Of a DNA stretch of 42,837 nucleotides, positions 6,734 to 15,509 are shown piece by piece. Every line of letters starts with the position of its first letter. Positions within the stretch are counted from its first letter, which is position 1. The translations under genes were made by a program, and so were the position numbers. The notes below the pieces were generated by a model. That model was not told the DNA's origin. It was given only the letters and a program-made list of their open reading frames with translations, and did not search any database. This DNA is from a virus: positions 1 to 42,837 of IMG/VR virus record IMGVR_UViG_3300047289_000036. The stretch is one strand, 5' to 3'.

Positions 6734-8905
6734 ATGTTAGATAAACAGAATATTGTTGTAGATGGCTTGGAAAGTCCTCCCGCTAACAAAGGTATCGAAT
6801 ATCAAGTAGCTCATGAAGCTTACTTAAAGATGGTTGATTACCTTCGTTTGACTCAGGCAAAGAACACGCTCAACCGAATGAGCGACTACCATTACCTCAA
6901 TATTGCTGTATCTAACTCTACAGAACCTGTTCGCGGTATTGACTACATTTCGCCCGTAGTCAGCCCCGGCATTGACTATTCCACTGCCGTTATAACCAAA
7001 TGTTTGATGCCAAACGGCAAACTGAACTTTGAGTTTGAACGATTTAGTGAATCTGATGCTGCTGGCGCTCAACAAGCCGCAAAGATGGCTATGCACTTTA
7101 TCAACAGCAAGAATGACTCTTACGCTGTGATTCGTGATTGGACTCAAGACGCTCTGTTGCACAAAAACGGTGTGGTGATGATTAAACCCATCCGCGACAA
7201 AATCACTCAGTACAAAGAAGTCGAAGGCACAAAAGACCAACTTCGTAGCTTTGAAATCATGGCTGCTGAAAAAGGACTTGTTGCAAAACGACAACAAATG
7301 CGCCGTATTGATGTTGACTTGCAAGGCGTGGCTCAAGAAACCATGATGCCTGATGAAACAGGTATGCCAATAGAGCCATCTGGCGAAGAAGTGCAAGACG
7401 CTATTCGCAACAACACAATTTACCGTGCTAAATACAAGATGACAGGTTATTCAACCAACATCCAAATCAAGCACGTTGCTCAACATTACTTTGTCTGTAA
7501 TCCAACAATTCCCGGCATTCGTAATCAAGATTTTTGCGGTTTTTATGACCCCATGACCATTCATGAGGCCAAAACTCAATATCCATACATTGACTTAGAG
7601 AAATTCGCCGATCATGCTGCTTACGGTCCTGCTGGTGCTTATCAAGCTGGCGCTTTGGAGAACGACCTTGCACTTCATGCGCGAGATTCCACTCCCGTAC
7701 CCGGACAGGGTGTTATTGCAAGTGCAGGTGCTGATCGTTATAGTCGCGTTGTGATGATTACTACCGCTTGGCTACGCAGAGACGTTGACAATGACGGTGA
7801 AGAAGAAATCATTGAAGTTTGCTACTCTGGCGGCTACATTTTGTACGTCAAAGAAGTCGATTTCATCCCATTGGCTGTGATTGTTCCAAAGCCAATCGTT
7901 GGCAACCACTTTGGCTACTCTCAAGCCGAGCGTTTGGTTCCTTTGCAGGAATACAAGACCGCCATCAACCGCGCTGAGATTGCTTTTGCCTTGCAAGCCT
8001 CTACTCCTCGCGTTGGTGTCAACCCAGAATTCGTAGATGCCGAAGAAATGCAACGTGGCGTATCTGCCTTGTTCATTTTGGATCGTAAATTTGATCCAGC
8101 CAAGCACGTTTATGAGTTCCAACCTATGCAGGGTAACCTGTCGTATGTTCAGGACGCTATGGAGCGTTTTGATCAAGATACGAGCCGTATGCTGGGCATG
8201 ACAAACCCTGCTGACACTTTGAACCCTGAAGTCATGAAAGATGGAAACAGTGGCTATAAGTTGCAGTTGGCTATGGGTCCAAATCAGCTCATTCAAGACG
8301 AGATGGTCAAGAACTGTGCCATCGGTGTACGCGACATGATCTATATTGTGTGGAAAACCATGATTCAGTATGCCGATGACTACAACATTCAGCAATTGGC
8401 TGAAGCCATGTTGCCAGGCGCTGGTTTCTTGGATGCCAAGTCGATGGAAAACTTTGATTTCATTGACCGCAACATGATTAATGTGGATTTGGCTTTGGGT
8501 TTCTTGTCTGATGAAAACCGTTTGACTCGTCAACAGCTCATCATGCAAGCTCAACAAGGCTTTGCTGCTGTAATGATGCAATTAGACCCAAGCGTTCCAG
8601 AATTGTTCATCAAAGCTCGCCGTCCATTTGAGGACACCTTATATGCTTTAGGTGTTAAACATTGCGACTCTTATCTCCCCACGTTGGAAGAAGCCGCAAA
8701 GATTATTCAAGCCAAAGCTCAACAAGGTCCTGGCGTGGCAGAGCAAGAAGTTCAATCCAAAGTGAACCTGAACAACGCTAAAACTCAAGAATCCCAGACA
8801 GTTGCGGCTTTGAACATGAAGAAAGCTGAAGACATTGACATGGATAACTTCTTTGAAATGAAAGCGATGAAAGCAGGTAAACTTTCTGCGGTAGAAATTG
8901 ATTAA
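6734..8905 (+). CDS. portal protein (P22/SU10-like), 723 residues
   Basis: Forms the dodecameric head-tail channel on which TerL docks. The size is close to the P22 portal (725 residues). The central region has the family-type segment RDVDNDGEEEIIEVCYSGG, then IVGNHFGYSQAERLVPLQEY and NRAEIAFALQASTPRVGVNP. The C-terminal 70 residues are a long charged helix (EVQSKVNLNNAKTQESQTVA), as in the portal barrel/crown of this group. It sits between TerL and the scaffold. Confidence 0.9.
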   Translation: MLDKQNIVVDGLESPPANKGIEYQVAHEAYLKMVDYLRLTQAKNTLNRMSDYHYLNIAVSNSTEPVRGIDYISPVVSPGIDYSTAVITKCLMPNGKLNFEFERFSESDAAGAQQAAKMAMHFINSKNDSYAVIRDWTQDALLHKNGVVMIKPIRDKITQYKEVEGTKDQLRSFEIMAAEKGLVAKRQQMRRIDVDLQGVAQETMMPDETGMPIEPSGEEVQDAIRNNTIYRAKYKMTGYSTNIQIKHVAQHYFVCNPTIPGIRNQDFCGFYDPMTIHEAKTQYPYIDLEKFADHAAYGPAGAYQAGALENDLALHARDSTPVPGQGVIASAGADRYSRVVMITTAWLRRDVDNDGEEEIIEVCYSGGYILYVKEVDFIPLAVIVPKPIVGNHFGYSQAERLVPLQEYKTAINRAEIAFALQASTPRVGVNPEFVDAEEMQRGVSALFILDRKFDPAKHVYEFQPMQGNLSYVQDAMERFDQDTSRMLGMTNPADTLNPEVMKDGNSGYKLQLAMGPNQLIQDEMVKNCAIGVRDMIYIVWKTMIQYADDYNIQQLAEAMLPGAGFLDAKSMENFDFIDRNMINVDLALGFLSDENRLTRQQLIMQAQQGFAAVMMQLDPSVPELFIKARRPFEDTLYALGVKHCDSYLPTLEEAAKIIQAKAQQGPGVAEQEVQSKVNLNNAKTQESQTVAALNMKKAEDIDMDNFFEMKAMKAGKLSAVEID

Positions 8906-8914
8906 GGATTGTTA

Positions 8915-9244
8915 ATGAAAAGCTTAGTAAAGAATATCCGCGATTACTTTAATCGCAGAACACGGGCAATAGATTCGTCAAAGGAGGCGCATGTAAATCG
9001 ACAAACTCTGGTACTTCAAAATGGCGAAGCCGCTAGACGGCTTTTAAAGAATGAAGATTTTGCATTGATGTTCAACCTGTATAGGTTCAACATGCTGGAA
9101 CTCTTAGAAGACTCTAAGGAAGATTCCGAAAGAATTGGCAACGCATATTATGTTGCTGGGGTGCGTGATTTCATTACCTTCATCGAGAAGAGTGAATATC
9201 TCGCTAAGAAACTGGAGAAATCCAAACTTAACGAAATGGTGTAA
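8915..9244 (+). CDS. hypothetical 109-residue helical protein
   Basis: The ATG at 8915 is preferred over an upstream TTG because AAGGA (8904-8908) is well placed. The product is charged and helical throughout (KSLVKNIRDYFNRRTRAIDS; LLKNEDFALMFNLYRFNMLE; YLAKKLEKSKLNEMV). Small helical proteins at this spot between portal and scaffold are common in podoviruses, and their function is generally unassigned. Confidence 0.75.
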   Translation: MKSLVKNIRDYFNRRTRAIDSSKEAHVNRQTLVLQNGEAARRLLKNEDFALMFNLYRFNMLELLEDSKEDSERIGNAYYVAGVRDFITFIEKSEYLAKKLEKSKLNEMV

Positions 9245-9247
9245 TAT

Positions 9248-10366
9248 ATGTCAGACGTAATCACAAATGATGTGACCGCCACTGAGCAAACTGGTGCAGT
9301 GAACCCCGCCGATGCTATTGCAGCGATGATTGCCGCTAACAAGCGTAACGTCCCGCAAGCCGATAGCACAGCTCCACCAGCAGGACAAGTTGAGGCGCAA
9401 GCTCCGACCCCTGAGGCGGCTCCTGATGAGGAAGCCGAACCTGAAGATAGTTCAATTGAGACTACAGAAACTGTAGAAGCCGAGAATGAGGATGAGGCCA
9501 CCGATGGTGTAACCCAGCCTATTAATTTCTTGGAGTTTGCAGAGGAGCATCCAGACATGCTTTGGAGGATTCCAAATAAAGACGCAGAAGGCGGCTTTGT
9601 GGAGATTCCAGTGTCAAAGGCTGCTGCTATTCTTGGTCAAGGTAGTGCTATCCATGAAAATGCGCGTAAGCTTAAAACCGAACGTGCTGATTTTGAAGAA
9701 TATGAAGCCAATCGTAGGAAAGAACTCGATGGTTTGCAGATTGGACTAGAGCTGACTATTCAGCCCAAACTCCAAGAGTATGCAGATGAGTTAATCACTC
9801 TTCAGCAATACAACCAGCAATGGGCGCAGATCAGAGATGCAGCTACAGACGAGGTTCAACGCAGTGAAGCTGAAGCGGCTATCCGCCAGAACGCTAAGTT
9901 GATCCAAGAAAAGAGCGATTTCATTTCTACGAACCGTCCGAAAGTTGAACAGTTCTATCAACACCGCTCTGCATTCGTGCAAGAGCAACTTGAAAAAGCG
10001 CGTCAGGGATTCTCTGACAAGGAACTGGCTAACAAGGCAACCTTTACTGATTTACGGGAAAAGTTGTCAAAGGATTGGAAAGGCGCTAATGGGTCATTTG
10101 TACCCGGTGTACCAAACCTCGATTTGGTGACCAGTGATGAATACCTATTGAGCTTGATCCGTGACGGTATGAAGTTTCGTGAGGGTCCGAAAGTGCGTAA
10201 TGCAGGTGGTTCGTTAGCAGCAGCTAACCAGCCTAAAGCAAAAGCCAAGACTTCTCAAGATACAAAGGCTGAAGAACTTCAAAAGAAAGCTGCGACAGGC
10301 GATAAAAGCGCTACACGCGACCTTTTGGCAACTTTTCTTGCGTCTCAAAAACGCAGACCTCGTTAA
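9248..10366 (+). CDS. capsid scaffolding protein
   Basis: Expected to guide procapsid assembly and leave before DNA filling. Residues about 35-95 are a proline/acid-rich disordered segment (APTPEAAPDEEAEPEDSSIE). Residues about 140-260 are long charged helices (HENARKLKTERADFEEYEAN; IRQNAKLIQEKSDFISTNRP). The C-terminus is basic, ending QKRRPR, typical of the coat-binding end of scaffolds. The gene lies immediately upstream of the major capsid gene and is acidic and Gln/Glu-rich overall. Assignment is by composition and position. Confidence 0.85.
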   Translation: MSDVITNDVTATEQTGAVNPADAIAAMIAANKRNVPQADSTAPPAGQVEAQAPTPEAAPDEEAEPEDSSIETTETVEAENEDEATDGVTQPINFLEFAEEHPDMLWRIPNKDAEGGFVEIPVSKAAAILGQGSAIHENARKLKTERADFEEYEANRRKELDGLQIGLELTIQPKLQEYADELITLQQYNQQWAQIRDAATDEVQRSEAEAAIRQNAKLIQEKSDFISTNRPKVEQFYQHRSAFVQEQLEKARQGFSDKELANKATFTDLREKLSKDWKGANGSFVPGVPNLDLVTSDEYLLSLIRDGMKFREGPKVRNAGGSLAAANQPKAKAKTSQDTKAEELQKKAATGDKSATRDLLATFLASQKRRPR

Positions 10367-10385
10367 TTAACTCAGGAGCTTAAAA

Positions 10386-11540
10386 ATGGCAACTATCACA
10401 TCCGCCGCACTCGGCAACGGTAACGGTTCGTACACCACCGACATCGTGGTCAAAGACCTCGACTTGACAGTCTCTAACTACGTTAAAGACCGTACTCCCG
10501 TCACCAACATGGCTATGTCCAAAAAGCGCAAGATCAATTCGACTTTGCACATTTGGCCTAACGACTATTTCCGTACCCCCGCTTTGAACGCAAAGTTGGA
10601 AGGCGCTTCTGTTACCGCTGGTGCAGCCGCTTCTAACACCCGTTCTAACTTGGGTAACTACACACAGATTTTCACCACTGTGATCGGTGCTACTGGTACT
10701 GCTCGTGCTGTTGAACAAGCTGGTGGCGATCCTCAAGCCTACCAAGAAGTCAAGCAATTGACTGAAATCATGTTTGACGTTGAGCTGCAAATGCTTCGCG
10801 CTGACGGTGCTTCTATCAAGTACAGCGGTCAAGCTGCTACCCAAGGTTCTAGCCCTGACAACGGTCGCCGTTTTGGTTCTTTGTTTGCCTTTGCTGGCAC
10901 ACGTTCAGGCAACGACACTGATGGCACTTCTGTGTTGAACTTGGCTGCTTCTGATAGCGATGACACAACTACTGCCGTTAACACCAACACACCTTTCAAC
11001 GGTTCGTTGGCTAACGCTGGTTTGGGTTACTTCACTTTCAGCTCTGGCGTGACTCTGCAAGCTTTCAGCCCTGTGCTGTACAAGCAGTTGGTTACTGTTG
11101 CTGAACAACGCTTCAATGCCAAGATCACCAACATGGTTGTCCCAACATCGCTGCGTACCACCATCTCTGACAACATCCCTCAGAGCCGTTCTATCAACCG
11201 TTTCAACCCTGCTGACAAGGGCGACACGATTGGTACTTACGAAGGTGACTTCAACTACACCTACCAGATTGACGATAGCTGGGTGATGGACCAAACTGGT
11301 TCTGACAACACTTCTATCCTCTTCTTGAACCCTGATGTGGTTCAGTGGGGTAGCTTGCGTGAACTCGGTCCAAACAACGAAGTGTTCTCGAACGCTGACG
11401 CTTCTTTGGATCAGTACATCATGGAAGGTACATTGATCGTGCGTAACCCAGCAGGTGTGGCTGTCTTGGCAGCTATGACTACTGGTTCTGTGGTGACTAC
11501 ACCACGCGCCGCCGCTCAAGTCAAGCGCTACTTGGCCTAA
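10386..11540 (+). CDS. major capsid protein, SU10/DUF5309-like
   Basis: Main shell protein. Strong RBS AGGAG seven bases before ATG. The segments TPVTNMAMSKKRKINSTLHI, AKLEGASVTAGAAASNTRSN and GNYTQIFTTVIGATGTARAV, followed by QLTEIMFDVELQML, match the layout of the SU10-type HK97-fold coat family (DUF5309). At 384 residues it fits that family. It follows the scaffold and is closed by a strong terminator at 11557-11579, which would cap the head transcript and raise the relative yield of coat mRNA. Codons are strongly biased (GCT, AAC, GGT), as expected for a highly expressed gene. Confidence 0.9.
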   Translation: MATITSAALGNGNGSYTTDIVVKDLDLTVSNYVKDRTPVTNMAMSKKRKINSTLHIWPNDYFRTPALNAKLEGASVTAGAAASNTRSNLGNYTQIFTTVIGATGTARAVEQAGGDPQAYQEVKQLTEIMFDVELQMLRADGASIKYSGQAATQGSSPDNGRRFGSLFAFAGTRSGNDTDGTSVLNLAASDSDDTTTAVNTNTPFNGSLANAGLGYFTFSSGVTLQAFSPVLYKQLVTVAEQRFNAKITNMVVPTSLRTTISDNIPQSRSINRFNPADKGDTIGTYEGDFNYTYQIDDSWVMDQTGSDNTSILFLNPDVVQWGSLRELGPNNEVFSNADASLDQYIMEGTLIVRNPAGVAVLAAMTTGSVVTTPRAAAQVKRYLA

Positions 11541-11556
11541 TAGGTCATTTACTGAA

Positions 11557-11579
11557 AGGGCCTCTTCGGAGGCTCTTTT
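11557..11579 (+). terminator. intrinsic terminator after the capsid gene
   Basis: An 8-bp stem AGGGCCTC/GAGGCTCT (one G-T pair) is capped by a UUCG tetraloop and followed by TTTT. It stands 17 bases after the capsid stop and just before the next gene's AAGGAGA site, so some read-through must supply the connector genes unless an unseen promoter exists. Confidence 0.85.
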
Positions 11580-11594
11580 GGTAAGGAGAATTGC

Positions 11595-12101
11595 ATGGAA
11601 TTGAACTTAAACAACGAAGAAGCCAAAGTTGACGAAGACTACTATCTCAAAGGCAATCTTGCTGGCGGGATGGAAGGCGCGTTAATTAAAAACGACAAAA
11701 TGTTTAATGAGGTCAAGTCTGGTACTTGGTCACAAACATTTAAAACCAAAAACATCGACTACAAAGTTGGTGCTTTGGATGGCGCACGATATGTGCAATA
11801 CGAGCAAAAGAACGTAGAAGCTATTCGTGAGGAATGTAAGAATCGCCGTGAGTTTTATAAAGAACATGGCACTGACAATCCATTTTTTGCTGGTACGTTC
11901 CATGCGATGGAATTGCCTAAATGCTTTGCACACGAGATTAGTTCCAAGTGGTTTAACAACCGTCCTTGGGAGTTGATTAAGCAAGACAAGAAAGACAAAA
12001 TCTTGTTCTATGCAATTGTCAATGAATACTATTCTGACTTCGTTTGCCACCCAACAGGTAAAATCCCACTGCCTTATAATCCCGCAATACCGACCAAGTA
12101 A
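11595..12101 (+). CDS. hypothetical 168-residue protein after the capsid gene
   Basis: RBS AAGGAGAATTGC. The N-terminus is acidic (MELNLNNEEAKVDEDYYLKG). The middle is Lys/Asn-rich, and a helical part holds AHEISSKWFNNRPWELIKQD and ending LPYNPAIPTK. It is the first gene past the capsid terminator and before the tail adaptor, where some phages place a decoration or head-completion protein. No motif supports a specific name. Confidence 0.7.
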   Translation: MELNLNNEEAKVDEDYYLKGNLAGGMEGALIKNDKMFNEVKSGTWSQTFKTKNIDYKVGALDGARYVQYEQKNVEAIREECKNRREFYKEHGTDNPFFAGTFHAMELPKCFAHEISSKWFNNRPWELIKQDKKDKILFYAIVNEYYSDFVCHPTGKIPLPYNPAIPTK

Positions 12102-12110
12102 GGAACATTT

Positions 12111-13097
12111 ATGGCCCTATTCATTCAATCTGCTAACAGCTTGGTTAGCCGAGTAGCACAATGGGTGGGGGCGATTCCTTCAAGCATTAGCATCAACGCA
12201 ACAGCTTATAACTCGTCAACTGGCGTTATTACAACGTCTGCTGATGCTTCTGGTTCTTTGATTGTTGGTGACTTTATTGGCAACAGTGCCATTGGTCCAT
12301 TCACTCCCGTTTTAGACATTTCCAGCTCCACTATTACCGTCAGCGACCCTGATGGAGTATGGAGCGGCACTACTTTGCCTAAAGCAATTTTGAAGTTGCC
12401 AACTCAATCAAGTATTGAGGTTTTGCAGTGCATTCAATTATGCGAACTGAAGATGCGTACTGCCGAGCTACCTGCTTTGCGTAGTAACCCATATGGCGAT
12501 GATGGCGACTATGTTTTAACTGATGAAAATGGTATGGCTGCTATCCCACGGGATATGAACTGGCCTATTTTGTTTTTTCAAGAAACGCCAAATTCTGATG
12601 TAGCTCCAGGTACTCCTGCCGCCAGTATGGGTCCGTGGATTATTTATGACCGTGTTGGTGATCGTGAAATTATTCGCCGCCGCATGACTGACCAACTGTA
12701 CGTTCGTCCTTTTGGTGTGCCTCGCGTTATTCGCGCTTCATTTTCTGAAGTCGGTCAGAAGTATGTTTTTACTCCAAACCCCGGTCAAGGCGTAAAAATC
12801 AAAGCTTACTACCAACGAATCTTCCCGTTCCTTTATAGCGCTACAGGCGATGTGTTGAATCCAATTGTGCAAAACAATGCTGCATTGGCTTCTTTCCCTG
12901 AAGGCTATTTGTACGGTACGTTGGAAGCGTATTACGACAAAAACAAAAACGTCAACGAAGCTCAAAAATGGGCAGCTCGATTTGATGATGCTTATGGCCT
13001 TATTGAAGATCAAAACTTCAAAGACAAATGGCGCGGTGGTGATCAACATCTCACATCTGAGTTCCAACCACGCGACTATCGTTACAGCTTCCGTTAA
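12111..13097 (+). CDS. tail adaptor / head-tail connector protein (SU10/P22 gp4-like)
   Basis: Likely sits below the portal and anchors the nozzle and fibres. The N-terminal 95 residues are beta-rich (SSSTITVSDPDGVWSGTTLP). The rest includes helical SSIEVLQCIQLCELKMRTAE, a GVPRVIRASFSEVGQKYVFT strand region and a C-terminal helix (YLYGTLEAYYDKNKNVNEAQ, KWAARFDDAYGLIEDQNFKD) like adaptor subunits that pack against the portal. Position right after the head block and before fibre genes agrees. Assignment is by layout, not by a signature motif. Confidence 0.65.
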   Translation: MALFIQSANSLVSRVAQWVGAIPSSISINATAYNSSTGVITTSADASGSLIVGDFIGNSAIGPFTPVLDISSSTITVSDPDGVWSGTTLPKAILKLPTQSSIEVLQCIQLCELKMRTAELPALRSNPYGDDGDYVLTDENGMAAIPRDMNWPILFFQETPNSDVAPGTPAASMGPWIIYDRVGDREIIRRRMTDQLYVRPFGVPRVIRASFSEVGQKYVFTPNPGQGVKIKAYYQRIFPFLYSATGDVLNPIVQNNAALASFPEGYLYGTLEAYYDKNKNVNEAQKWAARFDDAYGLIEDQNFKDKWRGGDQHLTSEFQPRDYRYSFR

Positions 13098-13109
13098 TAA
13101 GGAAAAACC

Positions 13110-15101
13110 ATGTCACTTTTTGACACTCCTACAGAATCAGTTAGTTTGTATGGCAACACCGTTACTTACGGTGGCACGTACTTTGAATGGTTCATCTTCC
13201 AAGAAGCTTCAACAGCGCCAGCAACTCCAACTGGTGGCTCTTGGAACTTTCTGACAAACACAGGAACTGCACCTTCTGGCTGGACAACGGTACCACCTGC
13301 TAACCCAACGCTGACGGTGTGGGCATCTATTGCGATTGTGAATTCGCGTGATACCTTGCCTTTAACTTGGTCAACTCCTGCCGCATGGACAAAGCCAGGT
13401 ACGCCAGGTACTTCGGCTACTGTGGCTGCGGGAACTACAACTACAGGTGCGGCTGGTACATCGGCTTCCGTTACTAACTCTGGCACTTCAACTGCGGCTG
13501 TTTTTAACTTTACCATCCCTCGTGGCGACACTGGTGCTACAGGTGCTGCTGGTACTCCAGGAGCTGCCGCAACGATTGCCGCTGGCACAACCACCACAGG
13601 CGCGGCTGGCACTTCTGCCTCGGTAACAAACTCAGGCACATCGTCTGCCGCAGTTTTTAACTTCACTATTCCTCGTGGCGACACGGGCGCTACTGGTCCA
13701 ACTGGCGCAACAGGTGCTACTGGCGCAACAGGCGCAACAGGTGTAAATTGGCTTGGCGCTTGGAGTAGCTCAACCACATACGCTGTGCGTGATGCTGTTT
13801 CTTACTTGGGTAGCTCTTACTACGCTATTGCGGCAAGCTTAAACCAAGCGCCAGCAGTTGGTGCTTATTGGGATTTGTTGGCAGAAAAAGGCGCTAACGG
13901 AGCTGGTACAGGTACAGTGACATCTGTTGGGGTATCTGGTGGTACTACAGGTTTGACCACTACAGGTAGCCCAGTTACCTCTGCTGGAACAATTACTATT
14001 GGCGGCACATTAGCTATTGCCAACGGTGGTACAGGCGCTACTACTGCTGGTGGCGCTTTGACAAACCTTGGCGCTGTTGGAAGTGTGGCTTCTGCTGATG
14101 GCTCTGTGACTGTAAGTACAGTAGGTTCTGCTGTTGACTTGTCTGTTGCTACAGCGGCATCTACCACCAACGTGCTTTGTCAAGTCCGTAATACAACTGG
14201 CGCTACTTTGACCAAAGGCACTGTGGTTTACATGTCTGGCGCTACAGGCCAGATTCCAACGGTCAGCAAAGCTTTGGCAACAACCGATGCCACATCTGCT
14301 CAAACTTTGGGCATGATGACTGCTGATTTGGCTAACAACTCAAATGGTTATGTAACAGTAATTGGCTTAATTACTAATATTGACACATCTGCATATACAG
14401 ATGGCGCTCAGTTGTATTTGAGTGGCGTTACAGCAGGGACTGTTACAACAACAAAACCTTATGCGCCTATCCATTTGGTGTATGTTGGTGTTGTTGAATA
14501 TGCTCACCCAACCCAAGGCAAGATTTTTGTCAAAGTACAAAACGGGTATGAGCTTGATGAGCTTCACAACGTAAGCGCACAGACTCCAACTACTGGTCAA
14601 ACCATTGTTTACAACAGTGCTACAAGCTTGTGGGAAAAGAATACTGTTTCTTTGACTACTGGTGTTAATGGAACATTGCCTGTAGCTAATGGCGGTACAG
14701 GCGTAACAACTTCAACAGGCACTGGCTCTGTTGTTTTGTCAACTAGCCCAACATTCGTAACCCCATTGCTTGGCACTCCAACAAGTGGTGTTTTGACAAA
14801 CTGTACAGGTTATACATACGCAAACTTGTCAGGCACTATTCCTACATGGAACCAAAACACAACAGGCACTGCTGCTGGCTTGTCGGCTACATTGGCTGTT
14901 GGTTCTGGCGGCACTGGAAAGACTTCAATTACCGCAAACAGTGTTGTCTTGGGTAACGGTACAAGTGCTTTGCAAGAAGTGGCTCCCGGAACATCAGGTA
15001 ACGTGTTGACCAGCAACGGTACAACTTGGGTGTCCTCCCCTTCATCGGGTGGTGTTTCAACAGGCAAGGCAATCGCTATGGCGATGATTTTCGGCGGCTA
15101 A
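13110..15101 (+). CDS. collagen-like tail fibre with carbohydrate-binding module
   Basis: Virion fibre likely to contact the host surface. Residues 1-100 are the N-terminal attachment region. 103-145 and 154-196 are two nearly identical 43-residue modules ending in IPRGDTGATG; 191-212 are collagen-like GAT triplets. About 213-257 (WLGAWSSSTTYAVRDAVSYL) resembles a CBM5/12-type chitin- or glycan-binding module. The rest has repeated ANGGTG motifs and an end resembling phage fibre tips (SGNVLTSNGTTWVSSPSSGG). Rich in Gly, Thr, Ser and Ala; no charged core. First of the fibre block. Confidence 0.85.
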   Translation: MSLFDTPTESVSLYGNTVTYGGTYFEWFIFQEASTAPATPTGGSWNFLTNTGTAPSGWTTVPPANPTLTVWASIAIVNSRDTLPLTWSTPAAWTKPGTPGTSATVAAGTTTTGAAGTSASVTNSGTSTAAVFNFTIPRGDTGATGAAGTPGAAATIAAGTTTTGAAGTSASVTNSGTSSAAVFNFTIPRGDTGATGPTGATGATGATGATGVNWLGAWSSSTTYAVRDAVSYLGSSYYAIAASLNQAPAVGAYWDLLAEKGANGAGTGTVTSVGVSGGTTGLTTTGSPVTSAGTITIGGTLAIANGGTGATTAGGALTNLGAVGSVASADGSVTVSTVGSAVDLSVATAASTTNVLCQVRNTTGATLTKGTVVYMSGATGQIPTVSKALATTDATSAQTLGMMTADLANNSNGYVTVIGLITNIDTSAYTDGAQLYLSGVTAGTVTTTKPYAPIHLVYVGVVEYAHPTQGKIFVKVQNGYELDELHNVSAQTPTTGQTIVYNSATSLWEKNTVSLTTGVNGTLPVANGGTGVTTSTGTGSVVLSTSPTFVTPLLGTPTSGVLTNCTGYTYANLSGTIPTWNQNTTGTAAGLSATLAVGSGGTGKTSITANSVVLGNGTSALQEVAPGTSGNVLTSNGTTWVSSPSSGGVSTGKAIAMAMIFGG

Positions 15102-15122
15102 CAAATTTTCGGAGCTTAAATT

Positions 15123-15497
15123 ATGGCAAATCCCAACATCGTAAACGTAACGGTAATTAACGGTAACTCATCTCAGGTGTCGTTAAGTACAACATCTGCC
15201 ACATCTCTGGCAAGCAATGCTGCTGCAAGTGGCAAAGTGTTCAAAATCAACTCTATCGTTGTGGCTAACACCAACGGTACGACTGCTGCGAACATTACGA
15301 TCAACACTTACTCAGCGGCTGCTTTGGGTGGTACTGCTTACCCTATTGCCTCTACAATCTCAGTGCCAGCGAACGCTACTTTGATTGTTACTGACAAGTC
15401 AACTACGTTCTATTTGCTGGAGAACCAATCTATTGGTGCTGTTGCTGGTACGGCTAACTACCTTACCGTGACAACATCATGGGAAGAGATTACCTAA
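15123..15497 (+). CDS. small beta-rich virion protein, 124 residues
   Basis: Alternating hydrophobic strands with Asn/Thr turns (NIVNVTVINGNSSQVSLSTT; ISVPANATLIVTDKSTTFYL; ANYLTVTTSWEEIT). This matches a family of short beta-sandwich proteins seen beside fibre genes in aquatic phages, thought to be virion decoration or fibre-connector subunits. No signal peptide or membrane span. Lies 12 bases before the first giant fibre paralogue. Confidence 0.7.
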   Translation: MANPNIVNVTVINGNSSQVSLSTTSATSLASNAAASGKVFKINSIVVANTNGTTAANITINTYSAAALGGTAYPIASTISVPANATLIVTDKSTTFYLLENQSIGAVAGTANYLTVTTSWEEIT

Positions 15498-15509
15498 AAG
15501 GGAAGCAGC

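Noticed and set aside
13166-14303. long leftward frames opposite the fibre gene
   Set aside because: Antisense readings of Gly/Thr/Ala repeats; no ribosome sites.
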